A DNA stretch of 64,000 bases, taken from NCBI RefSeq assembly GCF_022965805.1, contig NC_133110.1:30810668-30874667 (forward strand). Reading direction: 5' to 3'. This document shows, piece by piece, positions 47,398 to 56,487 of this stretch. Both the position numbers and the translations under genes were made by a program. Each line of letters begins with the position of its first letter. Position 1 is the first letter of the stretch. The notes below the pieces were generated by a model. That model was not told where the DNA came from. It saw only the letters and a program-made list of their open reading frames with translations, and did not search any database. The stretch is from Primulina eburnea (Eukaryota; Streptophyta; Magnoliopsida; Lamiales; Gesneriaceae).

Positions 47398-47895
47398 ATG
47401 GATGCTCCCCGTACTCGTGCCCAGGCTGCCCTACGCTTGCGTAAGCTCACCATAGACAATCAAAAAAGGGAAATTGCAACGTTGAAGGTGCAACTCGCCA
47501 AGGAGAAATTGGAAAAGCAAGAGCTTACTGAGAACAGGATTATGCTGGAGTCGGACGTGCAGCGACTCACACATCACTTGGACGTGGCGGAGAGCCAAAT
47601 GATGCAGACACCGACTAATGCAACTCGTTTTGCGCGCTTGGTGGCACTCAACATGGATCTACTCGAGAGGATAGAGATAGAGAAGGATCACGCTGCTCAG
47701 GCTCGTCAGCGTCAGGACCAGTTTATTGCAAAGCAAGAGCGCTACATCTCAAGGATCCACGCCACTATGGACGGACTGCAGGATCAGAACAACTATTTAC
47801 ATCTTGTGATAGAAAACATGGCAGAGGAGGAAGTGGCACCTATGGAAGTAATTGTGGACGACAGCGACAGCGACAGCGGAGAGTTATTCGACTAG
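47398..47895 (+). CDS. ORF-a of element F, coiled-coil protein of unknown function
   Basis: 165 codons, with no family recognised. The N-terminus is basic (RTRAQAALRLRKL). Two long helical, heptad-like stretches follow (about residues 15-65 and 85-140) with regularly spaced Leu/Ile and many Lys, Glu and Gln. An acidic tail at about 143-165 contains EEEV and a DSDSDS run. No signal peptide or membrane segment is seen. It lies between the primer site and gag, where most chromoviruses have only leader. The similar order of parts in ORF-b (coiled coil, LQDQ-N motif, acidic tail) hints that the two are distant duplicates. An intact frame inside a very young element argues that it is used. It could be an RNA-binding or particle cofactor, but nothing shows this. 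Confidence 0.82.
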   Translation: MDAPRTRAQAALRLRKLTIDNQKREIATLKVQLAKEKLEKQELTENRIMLESDVQRLTHHLDVAESQMMQTPTNATRFARLVALNMDLLERIEIEKDHAAQARQRQDQFIAKQERYISRIHATMDGLQDQNNYLHLVIENMAEEEVAPMEVIVDDSDSDSGELFD

Positions 47896-48040
47896 ATTAG
47901 CATTATATTAAAGTATCTGAATAAATTGTAACCGAGAAAAATATTATGTGTACCAACTTATTTTGAAACTTGCTATCAACTTATATTATTGCATGATTAA
48001 GAAAATTTGATAAGTATCTTATCTATAAAATGTTTTTTTA

Positions 48041-48056
48041 TCTTTATAGGAACAAC
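48041..48056 (+). promoter_or_regulatory. candidate splice acceptor before ORF-b
   Basis: A T-rich run followed by CTTTATAG (AG at 48048-48049), seven bases before the ATG at 48057. The frame is also open upstream to 48030, but that ATG lies within the T-rich tract and would add residues translated from acceptor sequence. Confidence 0.45.
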
Positions 48057-48617
48057 ATGGACCTCCAAAACGTTATAAATGAACTTCAGAGTCAACTTCG
48101 AGAAAAGGAGTCAGAAATTAAGTCACTAAAAGAAAAAAATGATAAGCTCGAGAAAGATAACTACCAATTGGATGGAAATAATATATGTATAGGGGAAGAC
48201 CTTCGGGAAGCCAGAGTTGAGGAAAAGAAATTACGCGATGATGTCAGACGATACGCTGCTTATCATCTAGAGTCGGAACGACAGCATGAGATCACCAAAC
48301 AAGAACTGAAGAAGGCGCAAGATAGGATTCTTACGCTCCAAATCCGAAGTGATGGCCTTCTCAGTATTCAACATCGTCTTGAGGAAAAGATTGGAGAACA
48401 AGAAATCGATGAGAAAGTAAGCCAATCAACAATCCAAGAACTGCAAGACCAAGTGAACAACCTTGATCACCACAACACGCAACTGCAGAATTACATCGAG
48501 CATCTACAAAATGAGATGGTCAACATGGAAGAACTTATGGAGCAAATGGAAGAAAACCCAATGGAAGAAGAAGAAATTAACGAGGCAGTAGGAGACGGCG
48601 AAGTAGTAGATGAATAG
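48057..48617 (+). CDS. ORF-b of element F, coiled-coil protein of unknown function
   Basis: 186 codons from the ATG at 48057, which has a good start context (AACAACATGG); the frame is open from 48030. Nearly the whole protein is predicted by eye to be coiled coil: INELQSQLREKESEIKSLKE near the N-terminus, then heptad-like repeats to about residue 160. It ends in an acidic tail with MEEEEINEAVGDGEVV. No Cys/His knuckle, protease or membrane motif is seen, so it is not an env- or Gag-like protein. The non-coding gaps on either side are AT/T-rich, like the 3' ends of plant introns. The general layout resembles ORF-a. Function unknown; a role in RNA or particle assembly would be guesswork. Confidence 0.82.
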   Translation: MDLQNVINELQSQLREKESEIKSLKEKNDKLEKDNYQLDGNNICIGEDLREARVEEKKLRDDVRRYAAYHLESERQHEITKQELKKAQDRILTLQIRSDGLLSIQHRLEEKIGEQEIDEKVSQSTIQELQDQVNNLDHHNTQLQNYIEHLQNEMVNMEELMEQMEENPMEEEEINEAVGDGEVVDE

Positions 48618-48749
48618 GGAGAAAAGAACTTTAGAATTAAATTTTGATTGTATTGAGGATATTTGATTTAGTTGATTGTATGCAAATCTTTTCAATATTA
48701 ATGAAATTATTTCTTTGATTAAATTGTGTGGCAAACAAATTAATAAAGA

Positions 48750-48768
48750 AAATACGTGTTTATAGGAG
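48750..48768 (+). promoter_or_regulatory. candidate splice acceptor before gag-pol
   Basis: ACGTGTTTATAG (AG at 48764-48765) lies three bases before the gag-pol ATG. This repeats the pattern seen before ORF-a and ORF-b. Confidence 0.45.
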
Positions 48769-51700
48769 ATGGCAGGCAGACCACCCCGAAACAACCGTAA
48801 CGCTCGGGACGCCAACCAAAACGATAATCCACCACCACCGCCACCACCCGGTGTAAACCTCAGTCAAGAGGATATGATGGCAATAGCCACTATCGTCGCT
48901 GCAACATTACAAGGATTTGTGAATCCACTGGCCAATGCCATCCAACCACCTCAAGAACCTCAACCTCATGGAATCAAGTATCACTACGAATCTTTGAGGA
49001 GGAATCGAGTCCCAACTTTTGATGGGAACCCAGACCCTGAAGTCAGTCACAACTGGCTCAAGAACGTGGAGACACAACTACATTTGCTAGAAATACCGGA
49101 AGAGTTAAAAGTAGAAGTTGTAACCCCATTTTTGGAGGAACGAGCTAGGAAATGGTGGGAAACTGTGTCGCTACCTTTAGCAGAGGTAGAAGATATCACA
49201 TGGCCAATTTTCAAGAGGGAATTCCTGAAACAATACTATCCGGCCGAGTTTCGTCTACAAAAGTTGAATGAGTTTGAGAATTTCAGACAGTCACCAGATA
49301 TGACGATAATGGAGTACACGTCAAAATTCAACGATTTGGGAACTTACGTTCCGACAATCATGTCAGATGAGACGTTAAAAATGCACCGCTTCAAGAAGGG
49401 GCTCAACAGTCGAATTCAGTCGGCACTGGCAGTGTACAAACCAAGCAGCTTTGCAGACTTGATGGGCGCAGCAATGAGTGCAGAAACCGATATCAAGCGA
49501 CGTGAAGAAGAGAACAAGAACAAGAGACCGATGAACAATCAACCCACACAGAATAATCTCAAGTTCAAGAAACCAAATTATTCAGAAGGATCATTCAAGG
49601 GAAATTCTGCCAGGACTGGTAACACCGTAGGAAAATGGTGTGATACATGTCGACAAAAACATGTTGGAGAATGTTATCGGAAGACAGGCGCTTGTTTCAA
49701 GTGCGGGAAGGTGGGCCATAGAATTAAAGACTGTCCGGACAACAAGGACAAAGGGTCGGGGCCCCACAAACAACAGGAAAACAAGACAAATGCACGGGTT
49801 TATGCCATAACCCAAGAGGAAGCCGATAATAGCAACGAAGTTGTGGCAGGTACCATCTTACTCAATAAAATGCCTGCATATGCTTTGTTTGATTGTGGTG
49901 CCACCCATTCGTTTGTGTCTAGAAGATATGCTAAGAAGCTTAAACTTGAGCATGATATTCTTAGTGAACCGTTAAGAGTAGCAACACCGGCTAGTAAAAT
50001 AATCGAAACTCACAAAGTACATCGAAACTGTAAAATTTGTATCGGCAAACAAATTTTTGAAGTAGAATTGATTCAACTCAATATGGTGGAGTTTGACATC
50101 ATTCTTGGAATGGACTGGTTAGCTAAAAACCATGCCATAGTAGACTGTCAGAAGAAAGAAATTAGACTTCAAACTCCAGCAAAGAGGGAGGTCGTATATC
50201 AAGGGAAATCCAAAGAAAGAAAATCTCTGCTATCTGCCTCGCAAGCCTGGAAGGCCATGAAGGGAGGAGAAGAAATTTATCTGGCAGTAATTACTGAAGC
50301 CAAAGAGGAAGAAGTTCCAAAGTTGGAAGATATTCCAATTGTTCAAGAATTTCCAGACGTTTTTCCCGAAGACTTACCAGGAGAGATACCCGATAGAGAA
50401 GTAGAATTTGAAATCAACTTGGTCCCTGGTGCTGCACCAATCTCTAAGGCACCATACCGCATGGCTCCAGCTGAATTGAAGGAATTAAAGGAGCAACTCC
50501 AAGAATTGCTGGACAAGAAGCAGATTCGTCCTAGTGCATCTCCTTGGGGAGCCCCAGTGCTTTTTGTAAAGAAAAAGGACGGAAGCATGAGACTATGTAT
50601 CGACTACCGGGAGCTAAACAAGATCACCGTAAAGAATAAGTACCCACTCCCGAGAATAGATGATCTTTTCGATCAGCTAAAAGGAACTAAAGTTTTCTCA
50701 AAACTTGATCTCAGATCAGGTTACCATCAGTTAAAAGTCAAAGCAGAAGATATCCCTAAGACTGCTTTTAGGACAAGGTATGGGCACTACGAATTCACGG
50801 TAATGCCGTTTGGTCTAACCAATGCTCCTGCAGCATTCATGGATCTTATGAACCGAGTATTCAAACCGTATCTCGATAAGTTCGTGGTAGTGTTCATAGA
50901 TGACATCTTGGTGTACTCACCAAGTGAGGAGGAACATAGTGAGCATCTGCGTCTTACTTTGCAAACATTACGAGAGAAAGAACTCTATGCCAAATTCAAG
51001 AAGTGTGAATTCTGGCTGAAAAGTGTGGCGTTCCTAGGTCATATAATCTCAGAACAAGGGGTGTCAGTAGACCCTAAGAAAGTAGAGGCAATTAAAGATT
51101 GGCCTCAACCTAAAACAGTGACAGAGATAAGGAGTTTTCTGGGATTAGCAGGCTATTATAGAAAATTTGTAGAAGGATTTTCGTCAATAGCTATTCCACT
51201 CACCAAACTTACTCAGAAGAATTCGAAATTCATTTGGACTGAAGATTGTGAAAAGAGTTTTGAAATTCTGAAGTCAAAACTCGCATCCACACCGGTACTA
51301 GTTCTCCCCGAGGATGGTAAGAATTTCACTGTGTACAGTGATGCTTCAAAGGGAGGGTTAGGGTGTGTGCTTATGCAGGAGGGTCAAGTAATTGCGTATG
51401 CCTCACGACAATTGAAACCATACGAGCAGAATTACCCCACTCATGATTTGGAGCTAGCCGCAGTAGTATTCGCGCTTAAAATCTGGAGGCACTATCTCTA
51501 TGGAGTAAAATGCGAAGTTTTTACTGATCACCAGAGCCTTAAGTACATTTTCACTCAGAAGGAACTAAACATGAGGCAAAGAAGGTGGATGGAGCTTCTC
51601 AAAGATTACGATTTGGTAATCAGCTATCATCCGGGAAAAGCAAATAAAGTGGCAGATGCATTGAGTCGGAGGAACCCTGGAAAAGTGTGCTTATCGTCAT

Positions 51701-53154
51701 TATCAGTGCAACCAAGTCTCCAAGAGACTGTCAAACTAAAACAAAGTCAAGATACCAACATCTTCAAAATAAAGGAACAAATTCAGGAAGGAAAGATTCC
51801 AGAATTTCAAATTGATAAAGATGGTATCCTTTGGATGAAAGGGCGATTATATGTGCCAAACATCGATGGAATTCGAGAAGAGGTGATGGCCGAAGCACAT
51901 AAATCAAGATTTTCAGTGCACCCGGGAAGCACCAAAATGTACAGGGATTTGAAAAACAACTACTGGTGGAACGGGATGAAGAAAGACGTAGCGGTTTTTG
52001 TTGCAAAGTGTTTAGTCTGTCAACAAGTCAAGGCAGAACATCAGCGACCTGGAGGGCTTCTGCAGCCATTAGAAATACCCGAGTGGAAGTGGGATAATAT
52101 ATCCATGGACTTTGTAGTCGGGTTACCAAAATCAAGGCAGGGTCATGACGGAATCTGGGTAATCATTGACAGATTAACCAAGTCTGCCCATTTCTTGCCA
52201 GTACGGATGAATTATAACTTGGATAAGTTAGCTACTCTGTATATGGATAATATAGTAAGACTGCATGGGGTACCGGCAAGTATATTGTCCGATAGAGATC
52301 CAAGATTCGTGTCAAGATTTTGGAAAAGTTTTCAAAAGGCCATGGGAACCAAAGTTACACTCAGCACAGCCTATCATCCTCAGACTGATGGCCAAACTGA
52401 GAGGACAATCCAGACCCTTGAAGACATGTTGAGAGCATGTGCATTGGATTTTCAAGGAAATTGGAGTGAGCAGTTACCGTTAATAGAATTTGCCTACAAC
52501 AATAGCTACCACAGTAGCATCGAAATGGCTCCGTACGAGGCACTGTATGGTCGAAAATGTAGATCGCCCTTATACTGGGATGAAGTCGGAGAAAAAGCTA
52601 TCACCGGGCCAGAGCTCATTCAAATAACTGTCGATAAAGTAGCCATAATCAAAGAGAGACTCAAGGCAGCTCAGGATAGACAAAAGAGTTGGGCTGATTT
52701 GAAAAGAAGGCCTTTGGAACTAGAAATCGGAGGAAAAGCGTACGTCAAAGTTTCTCCCATGAAAGGAGTGGTTCGGTTCAGCAAATCCGGCAAGTTGAAC
52801 CCAAGATATGTGGGACCGTTCGAAATACTGGATAAAGTGGGAACATTGGCTTATCGATTGGCGTTACCGCCTGAGATGTCCAGAATACATAACGTTTTCC
52901 ACATCTCACAACTACGAAAATATGTCCCGGACCCGAACCATGTACTTAAAGTTACGCCTCTAATGATCGAAGGTAATCTGAACGAAGAACTCAAATATGA
53001 AGAAGTCCCTATCCGAATAGTGGACACTAGAGACCAAGTATTGCGACACCGGACCATTCCCTATGTCAAGGTACAATGGTCAAATCATACCGAAAGAGAG
53101 GCAACGTGGGAACTTGAAGAGAAGATGCGGTCGCAATACCCTCATCTATTTTAA
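48769..53154 (+). CDS. gag-pol: gag-pol polyprotein of element F, intact
   Basis: One open frame of 1461 codons. Gag: a Pro-rich N-terminus, the Gag domain at about residues 97-165, and the CCHC knuckle [14 protein letters not shown] at 309-322. Protease: FDCGATHSF, active Asp at 375 (the usual DTG/DSG is DCG). RT: catalytic FIDD at 709-712. RNase H: YSDAS with Asp 858. Integrase: HHCC from His 1044, catalytic Asp 1114, Asp 1175 and Glu 1211, the last two 35 residues apart as expected. The C-terminus has a chromodomain-type KVQW...EATWELE segment. No stop or frameshift was found. The ATG follows an acceptor-like TTTATAG, so it may be translated from a spliced RNA, or by another route on the full-length RNA. 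Confidence 0.95.
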   Translation: MAGRPPRNNRNARDANQNDNPPPPPPPGVNLSQEDMMAIATIVAATLQGFVNPLANAIQPPQEPQPHGIKYHYESLRRNRVPTFDGNPDPEVSHNWLKNVETQLHLLEIPEELKVEVVTPFLEERARKWWETVSLPLAEVEDITWPIFKREFLKQYYPAEFRLQKLNEFENFRQSPDMTIMEYTSKFNDLGTYVPTIMSDETLKMHRFKKGLNSRIQSALAVYKPSSFADLMGAAMSAETDIKRREEENKNKRPMNNQPTQNNLKFKKPNYSEGSFKGNSARTGNTVGKWCDTCRQKHVGECYRKTGACFKCGKVGHRIKDCPDNKDKGSGPHKQQENKTNARVYAITQEEADNSNEVVAGTILLNKMPAYALFDCGATHSFVSRRYAKKLKLEHDILSEPLRVATPASKIIETHKVHRNCKICIGKQIFEVELIQLNMVEFDIILGMDWLAKNHAIVDCQKKEIRLQTPAKREVVYQGKSKERKSLLSASQAWKAMKGGEEIYLAVITEAKEEEVPKLEDIPIVQEFPDVFPEDLPGEIPDREVEFEINLVPGAAPISKAPYRMAPAELKELKEQLQELLDKKQIRPSASPWGAPVLFVKKKDGSMRLCIDYRELNKITVKNKYPLPRIDDLFDQLKGTKVFSKLDLRSGYHQLKVKAEDIPKTAFRTRYGHYEFTVMPFGLTNAPAAFMDLMNRVFKPYLDKFVVVFIDDILVYSPSEEEHSEHLRLTLQTLREKELYAKFKKCEFWLKSVAFLGHIISEQGVSVDPKKVEAIKDWPQPKTVTEIRSFLGLAGYYRKFVEGFSSIAIPLTKLTQKNSKFIWTEDCEKSFEILKSKLASTPVLVLPEDGKNFTVYSDASKGGLGCVLMQEGQVIAYASRQLKPYEQNYPTHDLELAAVVFALKIWRHYLYGVKCEVFTDHQSLKYIFTQKELNMRQRRWMELLKDYDLVISYHPGKANKVADALSRRNPGKVCLSSLSVQPSLQETVKLKQSQDTNIFKIKEQIQEGKIPEFQIDKDGILWMKGRLYVPNIDGIREEVMAEAHKSRFSVHPGSTKMYRDLKNNYWWNGMKKDVAVFVAKCLVCQQVKAEHQRPGGLLQPLEIPEWKWDNISMDFVVGLPKSRQGHDGIWVIIDRLTKSAHFLPVRMNYNLDKLATLYMDNIVRLHGVPASILSDRDPRFVSRFWKSFQKAMGTKVTLSTAYHPQTDGQTERTIQTLEDMLRACALDFQGNWSEQLPLIEFAYNNSYHSSIEMAPYEALYGRKCRSPLYWDEVGEKAITGPELIQITVDKVAIIKERLKAAQDRQKSWADLKRRPLELEIGGKAYVKVSPMKGVVRFSKSGKLNPRYVGPFEILDKVGTLAYRLALPPEMSRIHNVFHISQLRKYVPDPNHVLKVTPLMIEGNLNEELKYEEVPIRIVDTRDQVLRHRTIPYVKVQWSNHTEREATWELEEKMRSQYPHLF

Positions 53155-53169
53155 TGATCAAGCTAATGC

Positions 53170-53207
53170 AAGTTTCGAGGACGAAACTTTCAATAAGGAG
53201 GGAGGGA
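53170..53207 (+). promoter_or_regulatory. pre-tract hairpin and polypurine tract, element F
   Basis: AAGTTTCG-AGGA-CGAAACTT (53170-53189), a perfect 8-bp stem, is followed by AAGGAGGGAGGGA immediately before the LTR. Confidence 0.85.
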
Positions 53208-54978
53208 TGTGAGAACCCGGAAATTTCGACCAAAGCAAATCAAGTAAGTAATACGAACTTGAAGTTTAACTCAAACTAAGCTCGGAAATTTTCATTCCAA
53301 ATAGATAACTTGAATGTTAACTAGGATTTTCATTAAATTTAACTCGAGGAAGCAACTTCAAAGCTCGAGGATTAGCTCAACCGGAGTCCAAGCTACAAGT
53401 AATGGCAATCATCGAAGAGTTTTCACGGGAAGAGTAAAACCTCAGCTCGAGGATGCAATCTTCCAGCTCGAAGAAGCTCAACCAAGCTTGTCCTAACAAG
53501 ACCACAAATGGAGCTAAAAGATAAGCTAAAGTTTTGGACAAGATAATGGTGCAAGAAATAACCTTTGAAGAAATCCATGGAAAAGCTAAGGGATGAGCTA
53601 AGAGATCAAGACACAATAATGATGCAAGAGATGGCTTTTGGTGCTTGGTATGGAGCTTGAGAATTTACTAGTCTTTGACCACCTTAATGATCACAATTAA
53701 TCCATTTCTTGGAGACCAAGTGGTCGACCAAATGGTATGCCAAGGGGCAAAGTGTGGCCTATAAATACTACCCCAAAATTGATGGAAAGGTGCTTCAAAA
53801 ACCAAGCAAGGTTTCGGCTTTCCCCTTCCCCCTTACTCTCTCAAATTTCGGTCAAGCAAGCAAGGAGAAAAGGAAGGGATTTCGTGCAGTGCAGTTATTA
53901 AAAAGAATCACGTCGAAGTTCTGCCAAAGCGAAGACAGTAATTGTAGGAGTTACGCCGAAGTGCTGCCAAAAGTCCGAGAAGCAAGTTCGCGCCAAAGTT
54001 GGTGATTTCGAATCAACCTTCAACTACTGTAAGTGGGCTTTTGACTAAGTATTTTGTTGTATTTTTAAATCTTGCATATGAATGACACGACTTATTATTA
54101 TGTGTGTCCAAATTTTCGAAAAACCTTATGTGTTATTTTTGAATATTCGATCGATTATGTGTTTCCTTTTATTATTCGAATTCTTTGATTCCGCTGTGTC
54201 TATCTGCAATTCTGTTAAGTTCTGTTCAACTTTGAAAATCTGAAACTCCGATAAATTCCGTCTGGAAAAGTCTGAATTCTGTTTGCACTGTTACGAGTCA
54301 ATTTGAAATGGAACGAGAATTGTAGTTCTGTTCGGCCCCCATTGGTGGGTATAAAACCATGTTCTGTTCGGCCCCCATTGGTGGGTATAAAACCATGTTC
54401 TGGCCTCACCCCTTAGAGGACTAACATATTGGGGACAATTTGACCATGGAAATGAGATGAGTAACAGTGTTCTGTTTGTTCTGATATGTTCTGTTCCGAA
54501 TTGAAAGGATATGTATTGCTTCTGTTTTGCTCTTAATCATTTGATAAGTTATGTCTCTTATTCGATTCGTTTCCGTTGTGCCAAGTTAAGAATATTAGTT
54601 TTGAAAGTATGTTAAAGAAATGTTTTAAGGAATTAAGTTCTATATGTATCTTTGGAATCGATCGACCCCCACTTGCTGAGTGTTTCCCAAAACACTCACC
54701 CCTTACAAATTTCAGATAAGAATGAGGAGCAACTGAATGAGGAAGAGCAAGATGCTTTCTGGGGTTGGTGAATCAGAGATCAAGATCAGAATTCAACATT
54801 TTACTTTTCTTTCGTTTCCGCTATTAGAAACTCTGATGTATTTTATTCCTTTGTCAGTGTAAGACAATATTTCATTTATGAAAAAGACTGGTTTGATTCG
54901 ATACGAGGCTTTATTGTTTTCAATTTAATTGTTAAACAATGCCGGATGTCACCGATGCTTCGGACTCGGGGCGTGACA
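53208..54978 (+). repeat. 3' LTR of element F
   Basis: 1771 bp, the same length as the 5' LTR, offset by exactly 7842 bp throughout. Confidence 0.96.
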
Positions 54979-54983
54979 GGCAG

Positions 54984-55284
54984 GATCTGGGTCACGACAG
55001 AGATGAGCGATGGACATAGCGTGGTGATCACGGGCCTAGCAGATGGACTAGTAGAGTTACTTTTATCTTGTATTGTATTTCACTACTAGTTTACAGAGGA
55101 TGGACTAAAACAAGAAATGTTATATCCTATGTTTGTATATTATGCCGATGTAATAAAATAGATATATGTTTTATGCTTAATTAGTAACATTTGATTGAAT
55201 GTTAAAAAGCGAAAATTTGACCCACTTTTTATATTATTGATCCATTTAATCCCAAGATAAAGAATTAGAGCCCGGGTCCCCACA
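54984..55284 (+). repeat. 5' LTR of element G, right part
   Basis: Resumes after GGCAG with GATCTGGGTC, as in LTR E near 39451, and ends GGGTCCCCACA. With 43776-45365 the LTR totals about 1.89 kb. Confidence 0.92.
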
Positions 55285-55289
55285 ACAGG

Positions 55290-55301
55290 TGGTATCAGAG
55301 C
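55290..55301 (+). other. primer binding site of element G (initiator Met tRNA)
   Basis: TGGTATCAGAGC, five bases after the LTR. Confidence 0.9.
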
Positions 55302-55533
55302 GATAGTTCCTTTAAAGTAAGATAAGATAGAATGAGCGGGGTAGATCGAGTCTTTTCCTTGCCTTATGATGTGCTAGCATGATTTAATGCTTTCCTTATT
55401 GTGTGCATGTTATTTGATTTGATTATAACATGTGATTAACTGAATCAGAACTGATTCTAGATCAGAGGTAACTGACTAGAGGATGGCTGAGACAGTTGTA
55501 TATTTTGTATACTAATCCTTTGGATTATTAGAT

Positions 55534-56487
55534 ATGCCTCCTAGAAGAGCAGCCGTACCTGTACGACCAGCAGCGCCAGAACAGGGGAGCACATCCGGAG
55601 ATCCTATGGATGTTACAGCGACCCCTATGGAGACGTTGCTGAAGCGATTCCAATCCTTTCGACCTCCCACATTAAAAGGTACCGAGAATGCCATCGAGTG
55701 CGAAAGTTGGCTTGAGGACATTGAAATGTTATTCGACTCTTTGGAGTATAGTGACGAGAAGAGAATAAAGCTAATTGGCCATCAATTGCAAGATATAGCC
55801 AAGAATTGGTGGTTGAACATTAGGAGAGCTTTAGAGCAGCGGGGTACCGAGATTACTTGGAAGGAATTCAAGACGGAGTTCTATCTGCGTTTCTTTCCCA
55901 TATCCTACCGTAAAGATAAAGGCGCTGAATTTGCCAACCTGAGGCAAGGGCCACTGAACATTGAGGAATACGTTGCCAAATTCTCTTTTTTGCTTCGTTT
56001 TGCACCCCATGTTTCAGGTAGTGACGAGGCGGTGGCGGACCAATTCATAAATGGCTTGAACCCGGACATCTTTACCTTGGTAAACACGGGAAGACCTAAT
56101 AACTTTGCGGATGCATTGAATCGAGCCAAGGGTGCAGAAGCAGGATTGTTGAGGCAGCGGAGTGCTCCTTATGTTGCTCCGATACCGAGACCACCAGCAT
56201 CTACCATTCCACCCCCTCCAAGATTTGATAGTGGCGGTAGTAGCAGTGGCAGAAAGGAACAGCTGAAGGCGAAGGGGAAACAGTTTAAGCGACCTGGAAG
56301 CAGTTCGTCGAGCTCCAGCGGATCAAGACAGACTGGTTTTGATCAAAGTTCAAGGACTTCAGGTGTCTACTGCAATTCTTGTGGAGGAAAGCATGCGACT
56401 GAACAGTGCCAGGGAGTTACAGGCCGATGCAACATTTGTAGGCAACCGGGGCATTTTGCCAAAGTCTGTCCTCAGAGGAGTGTATAG
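55534..56487 (+). CDS. gag: gag part of element G
   Basis: The 317-codon frame is nearly identical to the gag of E but retains the 22-residue FYLRFFP-containing segment that E lost. It has [13 protein letters not shown] near residues 54-66, WWLNIRRAL near 92-100, the [15 protein letters not shown] motif near 138, a Ser-rich linker, and the CCHC knuckle [14 protein letters not shown] near 299. The TAG at 56485-56487 sits where E has CAG, so the original frame ran on into pol; this is a probable C-to-T nonsense change. It would make capsid and nucleocapsid only. Confidence 0.9.
   Translation: MPPRRAAVPVRPAAPEQGSTSGDPMDVTATPMETLLKRFQSFRPPTLKGTENAIECESWLEDIEMLFDSLEYSDEKRIKLIGHQLQDIAKNWWLNIRRALEQRGTEITWKEFKTEFYLRFFPISYRKDKGAEFANLRQGPLNIEEYVAKFSFLLRFAPHVSGSDEAVADQFINGLNPDIFTLVNTGRPNNFADALNRAKGAEAGLLRQRSAPYVAPIPRPPASTIPPPPRFDSGGSSSGRKEQLKAKGKQFKRPGSSSSSSSGSRQTGFDQSSRTSGVYCNSCGGKHATEQCQGVTGRCNICRQPGHFAKVCPQRSV

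Larger units (their letters stand above)
45366..54978 (+). mobile_element. gypsy chromovirus F with two extra coiled-coil ORFs, apparently intact
   Basis: 9613 bp: LTR, primer site, ORF-a, ORF-b, gag-pol, hairpin and purine tract, LTR. The duplication GGCAG flanks it (45361-45365 and 54979-54983) inside LTR G. Both LTRs are 1771 bp, all frames compared in them translate identically and I saw no difference, so this is the youngest insertion in the window and may be autonomous. The chromodomain-type C-terminus suggests a Tekay-like chromovirus. Confidence 0.95.
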
